This document shows positions 52,757-60,713 of a stretch of DNA of 64,000 nt, one piece after another. The stretch's first letter is position 1, and each line of letters starts with the position of its first letter. The translations under genes and the position numbers were made by a program. The stretch lies in assembly GCF_026241135.1 (NCBI RefSeq), contig NZ_JAPFGA010000006.1:126369-190368 (forward strand), in the 5' to 3' direction. Source of the DNA: Galbibacter kalidii. GTDB taxonomy: Bacteria > Bacteroidota > Bacteroidia > Flavobacteriales > Flavobacteriaceae. The notes under the pieces were generated by a model, which saw only the letters and a program-made list of their open reading frames with translations, was not told the DNA's origin and did no database searches.

Positions 52757-54355
52757 ATGGCAGGGAAATTGTCACCACGTCAGAGAATGATAAACCTAAT
52801 GTACCTGGTTTTCATTGCAATGCTGGCGATGAATATGAGCAAGGAAGTATTGTCGGCTTTCGGATTATTGAACGAAAAGTTGACCACTTTCAACAAAAAG
52901 GCAACCGAGCGTAATCAGGCTGCATTAGCAAACCTGGAATTAAAAGCTACGGAACAGCCGGAGAAATATGAAGCTTTGTATAAAGAAGTAGGAATCATTA
53001 AAGGAGCTTCTTCAGGATTTTATAGCTACTTAGACAGTCTGAAGTCTGAAATGGTAGCCGAAATCCCTAAAGAAGACCTTCAGGATTATGAAGTGATGGA
53101 CAAAGCAGACTTTTTGGACCAAGCTTTTTTTCAAGGCGAGGTGTATTCTGCAGAAGGACAAAAGTTTGTGGATAACATTGAAAGCTACAGAGCAAGCACG
53201 ATAGAGATCATCAACAAGATTCCGGACTCATTGATGAAGCCGGAGCAAAAAAGCAGTTTGATGTCTGCTATCGAAACACGTTTTGATACCGGAGACGACA
53301 ACGGAAAAGTAGAAAACAGAGATGGAAGACCCATAGATTGGTTGAAGTACCATTACGAAGGATTCCCTTTGGTGGCGTCGTTGACAAAAATTACTTTGTT
53401 ACAGTCGGATATCAAATCTACAGAAGATGAAATTTTAAAATCGATGCTTCAAGGGCAAATGTCATCAGATCTTTCTATGACCAATTACACCACCTTGTTG
53501 GAACAGCCAAAATCGGCTTACTACCAAGGAGAGGAATTCGACGGTGCCATTGTATTGGGGAGAAAGGATAACACAACAAGACCCAATGAAGTTAATCTTA
53601 CTTTGGACGGAAGAGAGTTGGAAGAAGATGAAGACTATGTGATCGAAGACGGTCGTGTTAAATTGACCGTTAGTGCCGGTAGAGCCGGAGATCATAAGTT
53701 GGAAGGTAATCTGATCTTCAAACAAGATGGAGAAGATATCGAGGTGCCTGTGTCACAAGAGTTTGCTACCATTACCAAACCAAATGCAGCGGTAATTTCA
53801 GCAGACAAGATGAATGTGGTATATCGTGGAGTTTCCAACCCAATGACGATTTCCATTCCTGGAATTCCAGACAATAAAGTAAGTGCATCTGCTTCTGGAC
53901 TTAAAAGAGTATCGGGAAGTAGATATGCAATGATGCCCGGTACAGGGAGAACGGTGGTGATTAGAGCCAGCGGAACTTTACCAGACGGACAAGGTGTTTC
54001 ATCATCATCAGAATTTAGGATTAAAGATATCCCACGCCCTTCAGGAACGGTTAGAGGTGAATATGGCGAAATCAAAATGCCGAGAAACAACCTTGAAATT
54101 TCAACTGTTGGAGCGATGTTGGAAGATTTTGACTTCGATTTGAACCTTGCGGTGAGCGGCTTTAAATTTAAAGTTCCGGGTCAACCTACGGTTCAGGTGA
54201 GAGGAAACAGATTGGATGCTCGTGCCAAATCGGCTCTTAAAAGAGCCGGAAGAGGCGAAGCAGCACAAATTTTTGATATTCAAGCTTACATAACCAACAA
54301 CAGAACATATAAACTTAAAAAAGTATCGCCTGTTGTTGTTGAGCTAACGAATTAA
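52757..54355 (+). CDS. gldM: type IX secretion motor protein GldM
   Basis: 532 residues. One transmembrane helix at about 12-32 (MINLMYLVFIAMLAMNM), followed by a helical periplasmic domain (about 40-225) and three beta-rich domains to the end (segments GEEFDGAIVLGRKDNTTRP, VYRGVSNPMTISIPGIPDNKV, GYKFKVPGQ-like GFKFKVPGQPTVQVRGNRL). The periplasmic shaft transmits rotation from GldL to the GldKN ring. Fourth domain contacts the ring. Confidence 0.96.
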   Translation: MAGKLSPRQRMINLMYLVFIAMLAMNMSKEVLSAFGLLNEKLTTFNKKATERNQAALANLELKATEQPEKYEALYKEVGIIKGASSGFYSYLDSLKSEMVAEIPKEDLQDYEVMDKADFLDQAFFQGEVYSAEGQKFVDNIESYRASTIEIINKIPDSLMKPEQKSSLMSAIETRFDTGDDNGKVENRDGRPIDWLKYHYEGFPLVASLTKITLLQSDIKSTEDEILKSMLQGQMSSDLSMTNYTTLLEQPKSAYYQGEEFDGAIVLGRKDNTTRPNEVNLTLDGRELEEDEDYVIEDGRVKLTVSAGRAGDHKLEGNLIFKQDGEDIEVPVSQEFATITKPNAAVISADKMNVVYRGVSNPMTISIPGIPDNKVSASASGLKRVSGSRYAMMPGTGRTVVIRASGTLPDGQGVSSSSEFRIKDIPRPSGTVRGEYGEIKMPRNNLEISTVGAMLEDFDFDLNLAVSGFKFKVPGQPTVQVRGNRLDARAKSALKRAGRGEAAQIFDIQAYITNNRTYKLKKVSPVVVELTN

Positions 54356-54370
54356 TAAATTATTAATGTT

Positions 54371-55261
54371 ATGAATTGGAAAGGCATTTTATTAACAATT
54401 ACAGTGGTTCTCATGTCAGGATCGACCTTCGCTCAGGCAAATATACTCAATGCGAAGAAACCTGAAGAAATTGGAGTGAAAACCGACGAACATATTGAAT
54501 CGGACAACGACGAGCCACTACCATACGGATATGTGGACGATAGGGATATCTTATGGTCTAAAACCGTTTGGGAAAGAATAGACCTTGATGAGCGTATCAA
54601 TTTTCCACTCTATTATCCTATCGATACGATCGATATAGGAAAAGACAGAAGGTCGTTGTACGATGTGCTTGTGAAGCATATCAAGAACGGAACCCTGGAA
54701 GATGTTTATGTGGATTCCTATTTTACCGAAAAACGTAAGTTTAGCGATTTGAAAGCTACTTTAGCCAAGGTGGATACCACCGATTTGGGTTATGAGCAGG
54801 TCAATGCCGGAGAGCAGGTTTCCTTAGAGTATATTAACAGAAGGGAAATTACAGCTGCTGATATTGAAGAGTGGCGTATTAAAGGAGTATGGTATTTCGA
54901 CAAACGTCAAGGGGAATTAAAATACCGTTTGCTTGGATTGGCACCGGTAGCTCCGGATGTTAACTTTATCGATACTGAGCATTCAGACCTTGTTCCGCTT
55001 TTTTGGGTTTGGTTCCCAAGTGCAAGAGATATACTTCACAAAGCCAAAGCTTTTAATGACAGAAATTCATCAAGTCCTATATCGTTCGACCAATTGTTGA
55101 ATGCGAGGCGCTTTAACGCTATTGTTTATAAGGAGGAGAATGTACAAGGTGATAGATCCATTAAGGATTACATTCCTGATAATGCTTTGTTCCAACTTTT
55201 AGAAGGAGAAAAGCTAAAAGAGCAAATAAGGAGCAAAGAGCAGGATATGTGGGCTTATTAA
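54371..55261 (+). CDS. gldN: gliding motility/type IX secretion protein GldN
   Basis: 296 residues. Signal peptide ends near SGSTFAQ-A. The central region has the GldN/PorN pattern: DDRDILWSKTVWERIDLDERINFPLYYPID (about 56-86), RRSLYDVLVKHI, and further on EEWRIKGVWYFDKRQGELKYRLLGLAPV (about 165-192). Periplasmic partner of GldK in the outer-membrane-associated ring. It begins 15 bp after gldM and is followed by a terminator at 55298-55332, which closes the operon. Confidence 0.96.
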   Translation: MNWKGILLTITVVLMSGSTFAQANILNAKKPEEIGVKTDEHIESDNDEPLPYGYVDDRDILWSKTVWERIDLDERINFPLYYPIDTIDIGKDRRSLYDVLVKHIKNGTLEDVYVDSYFTEKRKFSDLKATLAKVDTTDLGYEQVNAGEQVSLEYINRREITAADIEEWRIKGVWYFDKRQGELKYRLLGLAPVAPDVNFIDTEHSDLVPLFWVWFPSARDILHKAKAFNDRNSSSPISFDQLLNARRFNAIVYKEENVQGDRSIKDYIPDNALFQLLEGEKLKEQIRSKEQDMWAY

Positions 55262-55297
55262 AACGAGACATTCCAATTCAGACATAACATAAGATTA

Positions 55298-55332
55298 AGA
55301 GGCCGTCTAAAAATATTAGGCGGTCTTTTTGT
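55298..55332 (+). terminator. terminator of gldKLMN
   Basis: CCGTCTAA (55303-55310) pairs with TTAGGCGG (55316-55323, one G-U) around a five-base loop; AGA/TCT can extend the stem past a small bulge. T residues follow. It lies about 40 bp past the gldN stop. Confidence 0.75.
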
Positions 55333-55381
55333 TTTTTGGCAATCTGCTTTTAAATTGGAGCTATTTTGAGTTATTTTTATC

Positions 55382-55490
55382 CCTGCCTGCCGGCAGGCAG
55401 GTGTGGCTAGGGATTCCGTAGTATTTTCTTATGTTTTTATCGTCAGCCTAGATTTTTTGGCTTGGTTTATCCTGAGCGTAGCCGAAGGGT
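55382..55490. repeat. palindromic repeats in the gap after gldN
   Basis: The 438-bp gap 55262-55699 holds the gldN terminator, a perfect 20-bp palindrome CCTGCCTGCCGGCAGGCAGG (55382-55401), and CCTGAGCGTAGCCGAAGGG near 55471-55489, a word like the TGAAC..TCGAAG repeats found at 45.8 kb. No reading frame or RNA gene is evident in the rest. Confidence 0.55.
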
Positions 55491-55687
55491 TTTTTTCATC
55501 AATGAATTGCACAGCAATCATGAACACCTACAAAACAATAAAAAGAGGTGGATAAAAAAATGAACAGATAAAATTTATTTAGGATTGAATAGGTTGTGAG
55601 CCATAGACTCAAATATTCTTGTGAAAAGGCGCTTTTTTATTTAGAAGTCGGGATTACTTCTTATTACTGTTGTTGGTCACAAAACAC

Positions 55688-55695
55688 TATTTTTG
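55688..55695 (+). promoter_or_regulatory. TATTTTTG box at the FAD-oxidoreductase start
   Basis: TATTTTTG matches TAnnTTTG exactly but lies only 4 bp before the ATG at 55700. An ACTG 18 bp upstream (55666-55669) is a weak partner. If used, transcription would begin at or next to the start codon. Confidence 0.45.
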
Positions 55696-55699
55696 TGCT

Positions 55700-56746
55700 A
55701 TGATAGATTATATTGTGGTTGGCGTAGGCCTGGGTGGTATTGCTTTTTGTGAGCAATTGGAGCAACATGGAAAGTCTTATTTGGTGTTTGACGACGATTC
55801 TCAGCAATCTTCTAATGTTGCTGGAGGAATGTACAATCCGGTTATTTTAAAGCGATTTACGCCTGTGTGGAGAGCCACAGAACAATTGGAGGTCTTAATA
55901 CCTTTCTACAGTGCATTGGAAGATAAACTTTCTCAAAAATTCAATTATAAATTGCCGGTGTTGCGCAGGTTTGTTTCTGTTGAAGAACAAAATATGTGGT
56001 TTGAAGCATCAGATAAACCACGATTAAAACCCTACCTTTCTACGAATATGGTCAGAAATACAAACAAACACATTGATGCTCCATTGGGCTATGGGGAAGT
56101 ATTGCATACCGGACGAATGGATACTGATCTGTTGCAGCGTTCCTATAAAAAACATTTGATAGTTAAAGGCAAACTTCAGCAAGAACGCTTCGATTATGAA
56201 TCCTTGGAGGTTGCAGAAAGTTCAATAACATATCAAGGCATAACTGCTCGGAACATTGTTTTTTGTGAAGGTTTTGGATTGAAAAAGAACCCGTTTTTCG
56301 ATTACTTACCCCTTAACGGAACCAAAGGAGAACTTTTATTGATCAAAGCGCCAAAGCTTCAACTCGATGTAGTGGTTAAATCTTCAGTGTTTATTATTCC
56401 GCTGGGAGACCATCTGTATAAAGTTGGGGCTACCTACAAATGGAAAGATAAAACCAATACGCCCACTGAAGCTTCAAAACAAGAATTGCTGGAGAAACTC
56501 GAAACCTTCCTGAAATGTGATTATGAAGTGGTGGGGCACCTTGCCGGAATACGTCCAACAGTTGCGGACCGTAGACCTTTGGTCGGACAGCATCCAAAAC
56601 ATAAATCTATGTATGTTTTAAACGGACTTGGAAGTCGTGGGGTGATGATAGCTCCTTATGTAGCCAAGCAACTCTTCAAAAATATTGAAAATAAAACCCC
56701 TTTGGAAAAGGAAATTGATATTGATCGTTATAAAAAACAGTTTTAA
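55700..56746 (+). CDS. FAD-dependent oxidoreductase (DAO superfamily)
   Basis: 348 residues from the ATG at 55700 (MIDYIVVGVGLGGIAFCEQLEQ), whose GxGxxG dinucleotide motif lies at the very start, as usual for DAO-type flavoproteins. A longer in-frame start at 55670 precedes the promoter box and is rejected. The C-terminal part has GIRPTVADRRPLVGQHPKHKSMYVLNGLGSRGVMIAPYVA-like flavin-binding ends (split at about 285-325). Oxidises an amine or amino acid of unknown identity. Its stop overlaps the convergent DUF983 stop by a few bases (56743-56746). Confidence 0.85.
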   Translation: MIDYIVVGVGLGGIAFCEQLEQHGKSYLVFDDDSQQSSNVAGGMYNPVILKRFTPVWRATEQLEVLIPFYSALEDKLSQKFNYKLPVLRRFVSVEEQNMWFEASDKPRLKPYLSTNMVRNTNKHIDAPLGYGEVLHTGRMDTDLLQRSYKKHLIVKGKLQQERFDYESLEVAESSITYQGITARNIVFCEGFGLKKNPFFDYLPLNGTKGELLLIKAPKLQLDVVVKSSVFIIPLGDHLYKVGATYKWKDKTNTPTEASKQELLEKLETFLKCDYEVVGHLAGIRPTVADRRPLVGQHPKHKSMYVLNGLGSRGVMIAPYVAKQLFKNIENKTPLEKEIDIDRYKKQF

Positions 56747-57138
56747 ACCTCAGGCTTTCGCTGAACAGCATTGGAATCGTATTTGAAAAAAAAATTGATC
56801 CAAATATTTCTTGATAAACGCATAATCACAGGCATAAAAACCACCAATGCACCAATAATGGTAATGAAAGCTGTACTAAGTGTAGAGCCTATGATCAAAT
56901 AGGAAATAATAAAGGCAGCAATGGCAAAAGCAGTCCCAACTGCATAACTTACATACATGGCGCCATAAAAAAACGACGGCTCGATCTTGTACTTCGTATG
57001 ACAATGTGAACAATGCTCATGCATATGGATGGTCTCGGAAGGATCATACATGTTTTTACTTACATACATGCTTTCCTCATGACATTTGGGACAACTTCCT
57101 GTTAAAATGCTGTATAGTTTGCTTCCTTTTTTTAACAT
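56743..57138 (-). CDS. DUF983 zinc-ribbon membrane protein
   Basis: 131 residues from the ATG at 57138 (MLKKGSKLYSILTGSCPKCHEESMY). Two CxxC pairs, CPKC and CSHC, form a probable zinc ribbon (about 16-45), followed by the DUF983 hallmark YKIEPSFFYGAMYVSYAVG and two transmembrane helices (about 57-77 and 85-105). Function unknown. An upstream in-frame ATG at 57183 would add residues encoded by a dispersed repeat, so the internal start is chosen. Confidence 0.88.
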   Translation of the reverse strand: MLKKGSKLYSILTGSCPKCHEESMYVSKNMYDPSETIHMHEHCSHCHTKYKIEPSFFYGAMYVSYAVGTAFAIAAFIISYLIIGSTLSTAFITIIGALVVFMPVIMRLSRNIWINFFFKYDSNAVQRKPEV

Positions 57139-57160
57139 TTGCAAAAAATCAATTATCTCA

Positions 57161-57248
57161 GGGCTGGCCCACGAGGTATTCAAACAAATAAACCTTATCC
57201 TTTGCGATGTAAAAGCATCGGGTAATAAGACCCACTTAGTGGGATTTA
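57161..57248. repeat. dispersed repeat R3 (CCCACTAAGTGGG family), reverse copy
   Basis: Reverse complement reads AATCCCACTAAGTGGGT, then CCCGATGCTTTTACATCG, then AAGGTTTATTTGTTTGAA (18 bases identical to R1), then TACCTCGTGGGC. It fills the gap between the divergent DUF983 and ABC-F genes. Confidence 0.75.
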
Positions 57249-57307
57249 AACAAAAATACTATATTTTGATTGAGTTCAATAGGTATAGGTAACAATAATT
57301 ACAAAAG

Positions 57308-59227
57308 ATGCTCAACGTCCACAATCTTTCCATATCCTTTGGAGGAGAATATTTATTTGAAGAAATTGCCTTTAGGCTGAATGCAGGTGATCGCGTAGGT
57401 CTTATCGGTAAAAATGGTGCGGGAAAATCAACCATGTTGAAGTTGCTTTCCAAAGAAATGGAACCCGATTCCGGAGTGATAGCAACAGATAAGGAAGTGC
57501 AGATCGGTTTCTTGAAACAGGATATTGATTTTATTCCAGGAAGAACAGTGCTCGATGAAGCCTATCAGGCCTTTGAAGAGATCAAAGCCATGGAGTTACA
57601 GCTAGATGAAGTGAACCAACAACTGGCAGAGCGAACCGATTATGAAAGTGAGAGTTACAATCAATTGATGATCGATTTGAGTGACCTCACCCATCGCTAC
57701 GAAATTATCGGGGGTTATAATTACCAGGGAAAAACTGAGCGGGTGCTTTTGGGGCTCGGATTCAAAAGAGAGGATTTTGATAAACTTACCGATACCTTCT
57801 CCGGAGGTTGGCGTATGCGTATAGAGTTGGCCAAACTTTTACTTCAGGACAACGATGTTTTATTGCTCGATGAGCCTACCAACCACTTAGATATCGAATC
57901 CATTATTTGGTTGGAGCAATTTCTGAAGGCCTATAGCGGGGTAGTGGTGATCGTTTCCCACGATAAAATGTTTTTGGACAATGTAACCAACAGGACCATT
58001 GAGATTTCCTTAGGAAAGGCTTACGACTACAACAAACCCTATTCTGCTTACCTTGAATTGAGAGCTGAAATGCGGGAGTTGCAAATGAACGCTCGAAAAA
58101 ATCAGGATAAACAAATACAACAGACCGAAAAACTGATAGAAAAGTTTAGGGCAAAAGCCTCAAAAGCCTCGATGGCACAATCACTTATCAAGAAATTGGA
58201 CAAGGTAGATCGTATTGAAGTAGACGAAGAGGACAATGCCGTGATGAATGTTCGCTTCCCGCTGTCGGTTCAACCCGGAAAAGTGGTAATCGAAGCTGAG
58301 GATGTAGGAAAAAGTTATGACGATAAAGAGGTATTGAAGGATGTGAACCTCCTGATCGAGCGAAATAGCAAAACTGCTTTCGTAGGACAAAACGGACAAG
58401 GAAAAACGACTTTGGCAAAGATTATCGTAGGGGAACTTTCCCATACAGGGAAACTAAAACTGGGGCACAACGTACAATTGGGGTATTTTGCCCAAAACCA
58501 GGCGGAATACTTAGATGGTGAAAAAACCATTCTCGACACTATGTTGGATGAAGCTATGGATGGCAATCGCCCGAAAGTAAGGGATATGCTGGGGTCATTT
58601 TTGTTTAGGGGAGACGATGTGGAAAAGAAAGTAAAAGTGCTTTCCGGAGGAGAAAGAAACCGATTGGCACTTTGCAAGATGTTGTTGCACCCGTTTAATG
58701 TGCTCGTGATGGATGAGCCTACCAACCACCTTGATATCAAATCTAAAAACGTATTGAAGGAAGCACTAAAGAACTTTGAAGGGACGATGATTCTGGTTTC
58801 TCACGACCGTGATTTTCTACAAGACCTAACGGATAGGGTTTTTGAGTTCCGAGATAAGAAGATAAAGGAATATCTCGGGGATATCAATTCATATCTTGAA
58901 GAACGGGAAGTAGAGAGCTTCAGGGAGGTAGAAAAACAAACTGAAAAAACAGCGACTCCGGTCGAAAAGAAAAAGAATGCAGTAAAATTATCTTTTGAAG
59001 AACAAAAAGAACTGAAATCATTAAAGAACAGGATCAGTAAACTCGAAACAGCAGTTTCCGACCTTGAAAAAGAAATAACAGATATCGATGCCAAATTGGC
59101 TGTAAACTATGATGAATTAAGTGCTCAGCCTGATTTTTTTGATAACTACAATAAGAAAAAAGAACTACTGGAAAAACAAACTGAAGAGTGGTATGGACTA
59201 ACAGAACAGCTTCAAAACTTTGAATAA
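57308..59227 (+). CDS. ABC-F family ATP-binding protein
   Basis: 639 residues, two ABC cassettes and no membrane segments. First: Walker A GKNGAGKST near 36, signature FSGGWRMRIELAKLL near 165, Walker B VLLLDEPTNHLD. Second: GQNGQGKTT near 360, LSGGERNRLALCKML near 443, VLVMDEPTNHLD. An interdomain linker (about 250-310) and a C-terminal coiled coil (about 560-635) complete an Uup/YdiF-like ABC-F. These proteins act on the ribosome in translation or antibiotic protection. Subfamily not determined. Confidence 0.93.
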   Translation: MLNVHNLSISFGGEYLFEEIAFRLNAGDRVGLIGKNGAGKSTMLKLLSKEMEPDSGVIATDKEVQIGFLKQDIDFIPGRTVLDEAYQAFEEIKAMELQLDEVNQQLAERTDYESESYNQLMIDLSDLTHRYEIIGGYNYQGKTERVLLGLGFKREDFDKLTDTFSGGWRMRIELAKLLLQDNDVLLLDEPTNHLDIESIIWLEQFLKAYSGVVVIVSHDKMFLDNVTNRTIEISLGKAYDYNKPYSAYLELRAEMRELQMNARKNQDKQIQQTEKLIEKFRAKASKASMAQSLIKKLDKVDRIEVDEEDNAVMNVRFPLSVQPGKVVIEAEDVGKSYDDKEVLKDVNLLIERNSKTAFVGQNGQGKTTLAKIIVGELSHTGKLKLGHNVQLGYFAQNQAEYLDGEKTILDTMLDEAMDGNRPKVRDMLGSFLFRGDDVEKKVKVLSGGERNRLALCKMLLHPFNVLVMDEPTNHLDIKSKNVLKEALKNFEGTMILVSHDRDFLQDLTDRVFEFRDKKIKEYLGDINSYLEEREVESFREVEKQTEKTATPVEKKKNAVKLSFEEQKELKSLKNRISKLETAVSDLEKEITDIDAKLAVNYDELSAQPDFFDNYNKKKELLEKQTEEWYGLTEQLQNFE

Positions 59228-59230
59228 ACC

Positions 59231-59264
59231 ATGCATTTCGTCGAAAAAAAATGTATTTCGTGGA
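59231..59264 (+). promoter_or_regulatory. ATTTCGTCGA / ATTTCGTGGA direct repeat, operator-like
   Basis: ATGCATTTCGTCGA begins at 59231 and ATGTATTTCGTGGA at 59251, a 20-bp phase that puts both on one DNA face. Followed by a T run. Such two-turn direct repeats are typical of response-regulator sites. No gene starts shortly downstream; the next feature is the orphan terminator at 59376. Confidence 0.4.
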
Positions 59265-59375
59265 TTTTTTCATTACCTTAGAAGTAATTTAGTGGTAAAG
59301 CTAAATCATTTAGAGAATGTTTTATGTTCCACTTAAAATTGTTCCATATTTAGTTAGTTTGTTTGATTAATTTAC

Positions 59376-59412
59376 AGAGTGTTAGCAAAATTTTGCTAAC
59401 ACTCTTTTTTTA
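59376..59412 (+). terminator. strong palindromic terminator with no adjacent gene end
   Basis: AGAGTGTTAGCAAAA is followed directly by its exact complement, a 30-bp perfect palindrome (59376-59405), then seven T residues. It lies 149 bp past the ABC-F stop. It could end that transcript or a short RNA arising from the 59265-59375 segment. The rest of 59228-59561 shows no reading frame. Confidence 0.8.
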
Positions 59413-59529
59413 TTGAGGATCCTTCAGATGTTACTTCTTTTGGATATTCTGAATTTAGAATTCGTCAAAATTGTAGGAGATATCAGTATATTTAAGAAAT
59501 ATTTAACCTTTTAACACTCGTGATATAGA

Positions 59530-59537
59530 TAGTTTTG
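59530..59537 (+). promoter_or_regulatory. TAGTTTTG promoter box of the RND efflux operon
   Basis: TAGTTTTG matches TAnnTTTG exactly, 24 bp before the ATG at 59562. The upstream half is weak (CCTTTT around 59507-59512). Confidence 0.5.
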
Positions 59538-59561
59538 CGGTTTACTGACTGATATACATAC

Positions 59562-60713
59562 ATGAGAAAAATTCTGCTTGGCGTTTTAGGATTATTGTTA
59601 ATTGTTTTTGCGATATTCTTCGCTAAATATCTTATTGAAAACAAAGACAAACCAACGGGGAATGTGCAAAAGGTTGTAAAGACTGTTTTTGTAGATACCG
59701 TGGAAAATAAGGATGTTCCTATTGTTATCAAAAACAATGGGAATTTAATGGCCAAACACCGAATAGAACTTTATTCTGAAGTTCAGGGAGTTTTCCTGAG
59801 GAGCAGTAAGCTTTTTAAAGAAGGACAAAAATATTCAAAGGGAAGTGTGCTTCTTAGAATGGATGGTGCAGAATTTGGTGCTTCAGTACAGTCACAAAAA
59901 AGTAATCTGGTTAATTTAATTACTTCTATAATGCCCGATCTTCGGTTGGACTATCCGGAGGCCTACCCAAAATGGCAAGCATACTTGAATAATTTTGATA
60001 TGAAAAAAGCTACGCCTCCTCTACCGGAATCAACTTCGGCTCAGGTAAATAATTTTATTATCGGCAGGGGCATCAACACGGCTTATTACAATGTAAAGAA
60101 CTTGGAAGAGCGTCTTCGGAAATATACCATTGTGGCTCCTTTTAATGGAGTGCTCACTGAGGCTTTGGTAAACGAAGGGACCTTGGTGAGAAACGGCCAA
60201 AAAATGGGAGAATTTATCGATCCGAGTGTTTATGAAATGGAAGTGGCTATCAATAAATCATACAGCCGTTTTTTAAGTGTAGGCAAAGCGGTGACACTTT
60301 CCAATTTGGAACACACTCAACAATGGAAAGGGAAAGTGAGCCGAATCAATGGAAAAGTGGATCAAGCGACACAAACCGTTAAGATTTTTATTGAAGCCCA
60401 AGGTGAAGGAATGAAAGAAGGAATGTATTTGGAAGCAAGCTTGATAGCAAAAGATGAAGCAGACGCTATAAAAATAGACCGCTCGCTAATGGTCGACGGA
60501 ACACATGTTTATGCCGTAAAAGACACAGTGCTTCAATTGGTGGAAGCAACACCGGTTTTTTATTCTGATAAGGAAGTGGTGCTAAAAGGGATTGAAAACG
60601 GTACAAAAATCATCACCAAGCCGGTGCCGGGTGCTTTTCCGGGGATGGTGGTCAAGGTAGCTGAAACAGACACTAAAAGTGTGATCAGTAATACAAAACA
60701 GGCAGTAGAATGA
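59562..60713 (+). CDS. RND efflux periplasmic adaptor (HlyD/AcrA family)
   Basis: 383 residues. N-terminal transmembrane anchor (about 5-22), then a beta-barrel/lipoyl arrangement: NNGNLMAKHRIELYSEVQG (lipoyl half near 67-85), an alpha hairpin (about 100-165), the second half LRKYTIVAPFNGVLTEALVNEGTLV (near 185-209), and beta-barrel GKAVTLSNLEHTQQWKGKVSRI. Bridges the inner-membrane pump to TolC. Overlaps the pump gene start by 4 bp (60710-60713). No regulator gene is adjacent. Confidence 0.9.
   Translation: MRKILLGVLGLLLIVFAIFFAKYLIENKDKPTGNVQKVVKTVFVDTVENKDVPIVIKNNGNLMAKHRIELYSEVQGVFLRSSKLFKEGQKYSKGSVLLRMDGAEFGASVQSQKSNLVNLITSIMPDLRLDYPEAYPKWQAYLNNFDMKKATPPLPESTSAQVNNFIIGRGINTAYYNVKNLEERLRKYTIVAPFNGVLTEALVNEGTLVRNGQKMGEFIDPSVYEMEVAINKSYSRFLSVGKAVTLSNLEHTQQWKGKVSRINGKVDQATQTVKIFIEAQGEGMKEGMYLEASLIAKDEADAIKIDRSLMVDGTHVYAVKDTVLQLVEATPVFYSDKEVVLKGIENGTKIITKPVPGAFPGMVVKVAETDTKSVISNTKQAVE

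Noticed and set aside
57139-57183. Longer N-terminus for the DUF983 protein
   Set aside because: The added residues come partly from dispersed repeat R3 and have no similarity to the family, which starts just before the zinc ribbon.
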